64,000 nucleotides of DNA from Macrostomum hystrix (Eukaryota > Platyhelminthes > Macrostomidae): positions 372,001-436,000 of the forward strand of contig CATNEN010000010.1 in the NCBI GenBank assembly GCA_950097015.1, written 5' to 3'. The notes under the pieces are model-generated. The model was given only the letters and a program-made list of their open reading frames with translations, ran no database searches and was not told the DNA's origin. A program made the position numbers and the translations under genes. The first letter of the stretch is position 1, and every line of letters begins with the position of its first letter. Below are positions 60,101 to 64,000 of the stretch, in pieces.

Positions 60101-62586
60101 AGCGGGTCGGACAGACAGAGATGGAGCGGGTCGGACAGACAGAGATGGAGCGGGTCGGACAGACAGAGATGGAGCGGGTCGGACAGACAGAGATGGAGCG
60201 GGTCGAACAGACAGAGATGGAGCGGGTCGAACAGACAGAGATGGAGCAGGTGGGAAATCGGGAAGGGGCAGGAGATATCGGTCCAGGGCCTGGGTCAGAC
60301 AGGGATCAGAGCCATAGGGCATTAGGCACGCTCTGTTCACATGCATTGGGCTGTGGATGTAATAATTGACCAGGAGAGTCCCGAAGAGCAAGGCGAAAGT
60401 CACGCCCCGGACCCATTCATTCTGTCCCTTTGCAACTTTACGCATTTGAGAGCAGCCGGCACTGGGGCAGGCTGGGGGCGGCCTTCGCAACTCGCGATCT
60501 TCAGGAGCTGCCGCGCACGCCAATGTCGAAAGGCCAAACGCTTGCTGGCAGTTTGTGCATGGAGGGGCGACATTCCCCATTTCCATTTCAATTCCCTGAA
60601 GGCACCAGAAAACCCGGACCACTCGGATTCCGATACGGCCGCCCTGATATCAAAACCTGATACTCCCATTGCAGCCTGTTGGAGCGGAATTTCAGTCCGA
60701 AACTCCACTTCCACACAGCGAACAGATTGCTTAACGATGGCAAAGCTTTCTACCGGCTTAGGGTTAATACTGTGTGTGAAATTCATTTTGAACAAACCTT
60801 CAACTTAGATTCTGACCATGACATTGTCATACACAGACTGCCCTCGGCCTGTACAAACTGTTCGGCCTGGAGGAGGACACTGGCCTGGGCCTCGTTGCCA
60901 TAGCAACCATGCCAGGTGGCGGTCTGGCCCATCTAACTGTCTACCTGATGGAGGGGGACAGGAATCTGTCCGCTGCAATCTCGCTGATGAACGCCCTGCT
61001 CAATCTGGGTGAGTACGGGGGGAACACGGCAGGATGGGGCGAGGCAGGCTGGCAGGGCCTTCCTGAAGTTTTGCAATGGGCCTGGCTGGCTGAGTTCCAG
61101 CAAACTGGGGGCATCCCTACAGACTCCCTGCAAACTGGGGGCATCCCTATAGACTCCCTGCAAACTGGGGGCATCCCTACAGACTCCCTGCAAACTGGGG
61201 GCATCCCTACAGACTCCCTGCAAACTGGGGGCATCCCTATAGACTCCCTGCAAACTGGGGCCATCCCTATAGACTCCCTGCAAACTGGGGCCATCCCTAC
61301 AGACTCCCTGCAAACTGGGGCCATCCCTACAGACTCCCTGCAAACTGGGGCCATCCCTATAGACTCCCTGCAAACTGGGGCCATCCCCATAGACTTCCTG
61401 CAAACTGGGGCCATCCCTATAGACTCCCTGCAAACAGGGGGCATCCCTATAGACTCCCTGCAAACTGGGGGGGCATTCCTACAGACTCCCTGCAAACTGG
61501 GGCCATCCCTATAGACTCCCTGCAAACTGGGGCCATCCCCATAGACTTCCTGCAAACTGGGGCCATCCCTATAGACTCCCTGCAAACAGGGGGCATCCCT
61601 ATAGACTCCCTGCAAACTGGGGCCATCCCTACAGACTCCCTGCAAACTGGGGCCATCCCTATAGACTCCCTGCAAACTGGGGCCATCCCCATAGACTTCC
61701 TGCAAACTGGGGCCATCCCTATAGACTCCCTGCAAACTGGGGGGGCATTCCTACAGATTCGAGGTTTCAAACAGCCTACTAACAGGCCGAACAGGCCAGT
61801 AGTCACTAGTGCGCATTCCAACTGGCCCAAGCTAATTTCGGGCCGCAAACCAACGTTTTCGCCGCAGGCCTCTGCCCGGCCTGGCTGGCCCTGCTCTCCA
61901 GCTGGCTTGGCTTCCGCATGCGGCTGCACAGGGCTGCCCTGTGGCTGCTGCCGCTGCTGGGCGCTCAGCTGACTGGCGCCCTGCTGGCCACCTGCCGGCC
62001 CAGCCTGGCCCAGGCAGCGCTGAACTGGGCTGGCAGGCCCCTGCTGCTGCTGGCCGCCATCCTCATGGTGACGCTGGGCATCTACATCAACCATTACGCC
62101 ATCGACCACCTGGACGCCCGGGCGCTCTGCTGCGTCCTCGTCTTCATAGGCATCGGCTTCAGCGCGGGCGGCCTGGCCGGACTGGCGGCCAAGCAGGCCA
62201 AGCCGAGACGGAAGGCCATGGCCGCCGAGGCCGCCGCCTCCGCCTGCCTCATCGCCATTCCGGCCGTGCGTTCGGCCTGCGAGCCGCCAACGTCCGACCT
62301 GGCCACGGTGCTGCCGCTGGCCGCTGCCATCCTGACCCCAGCGCCGATAGTCATCTACGTGGTGGCGCACCGGTTGAAGGGCTGGGTGGCCGGCTTTATC
62401 GATAGGCGCAAAGAGAAGCAGAGCCGGCAGTTCAGCATAGTCAGCAGTCTGGCCCGCATGGCCGAGGACGTGGCCGCAGTGTCGGCGCCGCTAGCCATCG
62501 AGGAGGCGACCGCGGGCGCGACGGCAGTCAAGGAAGAGACGACGGCCAAGGCGGCCACTGAGAAGCAGAAGGTCACGACTCTCTGA
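57195..62586 (+). CDS. SLC10-family (bile-acid/P3-like) transporter, three exons
   Basis: Exons are 57195-57869, 60837-61008 and 61868-62586; donors CCG|GTGCGT and CTGG|GTGAGT, acceptors ATACACAG and GCCGCAG; 521 aa. Exon 1 has a signal peptide (LLLLLIWLW) and an extracellular domain of about 150 residues with paired cysteines (CSCC). The first helices follow, with the family pattern AMCMGCMTDLRLARPHFTSPLGL. Exon 2 carries LGLVAIATMPGGGLAHLTVYLMEGDRNLSAA, matching the SLC10 signature in which P-G-G precedes the substrate/sodium region. Exon 3 gives the remaining helices and a charged, Ala/Glu/Lys-rich cytoplasmic tail. The long ectodomain is like SLC10A3/A5 (P3-type) members. Sodium-coupled organic-anion uptake is the family role; the substrate is unknown. 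Both introns contain minisatellites. Confidence 0.82.
57870..59744. other. SLC10-like intron 1, non-repetitive part
   Basis: GC-moderate sequence without a convincing nested gene. The longest minus frame (58588-59265) has no domain and lacks splice or start support. Confidence 0.5.
59745..60250. repeat. 24-bp minisatellite, about 21 copies
   Basis: The unit is GAGAGACAGAGATGGAGCGG plus CTGG, changing half-way to a CGGACAGACAGAGATGGAGCGGGT form. It is in intron 1 of the SLC10-like gene. Confidence 0.9.
61095..61765. repeat. 30-bp minisatellite, about 22 copies, with higher-order structure
   Basis: The unit is CAAACTGGGGCCATCCCTAT plus AGACTCCCTG. Marker variants (CCCCATAGACTTCCTG, CAAACAGGGGG, GGGGGGGCATTCC) recur about every 150 bp or 270 bp, showing block duplication. 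It is in intron 2 of the SLC10-like gene. Confidence 0.9.
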
Positions 62587-64000
62587 CCTGCTTGTTGGAA
62601 AACTGCTGCTTCGATGTCCAAGACTGACTGCACCCTCTGGCAGGGCACCCTCAGACAGTTACATTGAGAATGTGTGTGAAAGGGTTTAACCAGAAGTTTT
62701 ATTAGATCTTTAACGGCTGTCGATGCCTGCTTTTCATTGATGCTTTGTGATTTTGTGAGATGTTAATACCATGCATATAACACTCACTTATTGTAACGTT
62801 ACCACAAATATACTACTCAGTGAAAATAGCATTAGAATATGTTTACACAACTGCTCAAAGTGAATGCTTATCTTTTGATTGATTGTACATTTAATGCATA
62901 AATGAAGAATTATATTTGAATTAAATGGTATCCTAACTTACTAAGCTCTATTTAATGAAACTAACAGGATATTCAAAGTGTTTTGCAATGAGCATCATTA
63001 TTTTTAATACAAAAGGTTTCTAGCTTGTATTTTATTTATTGCTATGTGAAAGTTCATAAAAGATATGACACATATGTGGTAATAAAGACAGAAATAAAAT
63101 GATTCTGCATTAAACTTTTAAGAGGCTGTCCTCTGTGAGGAACCAGAAAATATATAACAAATATGAGTTTATGCCTAATAAATGCATTCATTTTTCATTT
63201 ATTCATTCTGAACAGATCCTTCTAAATGCATTCATTCTAAACAGATAAATTAGTTAGGTCTATACAGCTAATAGTGCAATAAAAAATATATATATAACAA
63301 ACACATTGTAGTAATGTCAGAAATGTATTTTGATTAAAAGTTGAGAAAGGAAATAATTTTAATGATATGGATACTTGACAAAGTTATATTTTTGGTTGCT
63401 TTCTCAAAATGTTTGATTCAATATAAAGTACAATTGTCATTTTTGAGACTCTGGAACTTTGCAAACCCGATATTGGCCAAAAAGAGACCAAGAAATTTAT
63501 ATAGAAACCAAAAGCACAAAAAAATGCTAATGTAAAAAAACTAATGTTTTAAAATTACAATTCTCATTCCTAAAGAATCACTGTTTTATTGAAAATAGCT
63601 CATAATTTGAAAAAAAAACAATTTAATATTTCTTAAATGTACAAAATATTTGTAACAAGAAAGTGGAAATGCAAATAGGCCTATAATAATCGCATAGGTA
63701 AGATGCTTATAATTTATTGAGAAAAAGCTAATATTATTTGCTTAATCAATGCCAATGTCAATCAAAGCATCTAAATGTAAACAAGAACTGCTTAGATTAA
63801 CTAGGCTATTAATTATTGCCAAAATTTAATAATAAACAAGTTTCCTTAGAATGTCTACATTATATATTTCACAAATAAATTTGTTCCTCTTTCATTAAAT
63901 AGCTTGATGATTTTAGACTGGTATTAAATTAAAATGTACCCACCAATCTATAAACAAATGCAGAAGTATAGCAATGAAAAATATGGTTATATCCGTAGTG
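62587..64000. other. AT-rich 3' flank, no gene seen
   Basis: It holds the 3'UTR of the SLC10-like gene and AT-rich DNA with several AATAAA motifs (for example near 63080-63100). No coding or RNA gene is visible. Confidence 0.5.

Noticed and set aside
59669-60622. Repeat proteins in both strands (GDRDGAAGR, ERLGETEM, APSLSLPA)
   Set aside because: 24-bp minisatellite in the SLC10-like intron, open because of its period.

Overview
This is genomic DNA from an animal. Most genes are split by spliceosomal introns with GT..AG borders, and the recognisable products are metazoan: calpain, CRELD, polyubiquitin, TRAPPC13, an SLC10-type transporter, and NF-kB-pathway-like ankyrin proteins. About a sixth of the window is minisatellite arrays. 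GC-rich coding islands alternate with AT-rich spacers, and several start codons sit 2-12 bases after a strong splice acceptor, as expected if spliced-leader trans-splicing occurs. A repeat-rich free-living flatworm (Macrostomum-like) would fit, but this is inference; nothing in the sequence identifies the species.

Layout. 0-1.5 kb: a three-exon ankyrin gene on the minus strand (IkB-like). 2.7-10.9 kb: two head-to-head single-exon ankyrin paralogs, almost identical over 813 bp and then abruptly diverged. Between them lies a decayed Ty3/gypsy-like retrotransposon that carries a LINE-like segment. 12.5-14 kb: a CRELD-like ER gene whose last 11-bp coding exon supplies an RDEL tail. 16.2-17.2 kb: a secreted PAN/LamG-like protein. 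17.5-20.3 kb: unrecognised minus-strand genes. 23-24 kb: a SHARPIN/HOIL-1L-like protein (tethering helix, ubiquitin-like domain, NZF finger). 24.6-27.7 kb: a four-helix membrane protein in three exons. 28.4-32.9 kb: two large arrays. 33.3-34.7 kb: a six-unit polyubiquitin gene. 37-38.6 kb: two inverted hAT-type MITEs. 39.4-42.5 kb: a complete calpain in eight exons. 43.9-46.2 kb: a fourth ankyrin gene with a possible death-like C-terminus. 47.2-55.2 kb: TRAPPC13 in five exons, its introns packed with arrays. 57.2-62.6 kb: an SLC10-like transporter in three exons. The rest is intergenic.

Functional reading. Four ankyrin proteins resembling IkB or the C-terminal half of NF-kB p100/p105, a LUBAC-accessory-like protein and a polyubiquitin gene share one 46-kb stretch. 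Proteins of these families work together in NF-kB signalling in other animals, but the linkage here may be chance. The other genes (CRELD, TRAPPC13, calpain, SLC10) look like unrelated housekeeping neighbours. The most unusual structural features are the gene-conversion-like tract in the inverted ankyrin pair, the concentration of minisatellites inside introns, and a small tRNA-derived SINE family found next to arrays.
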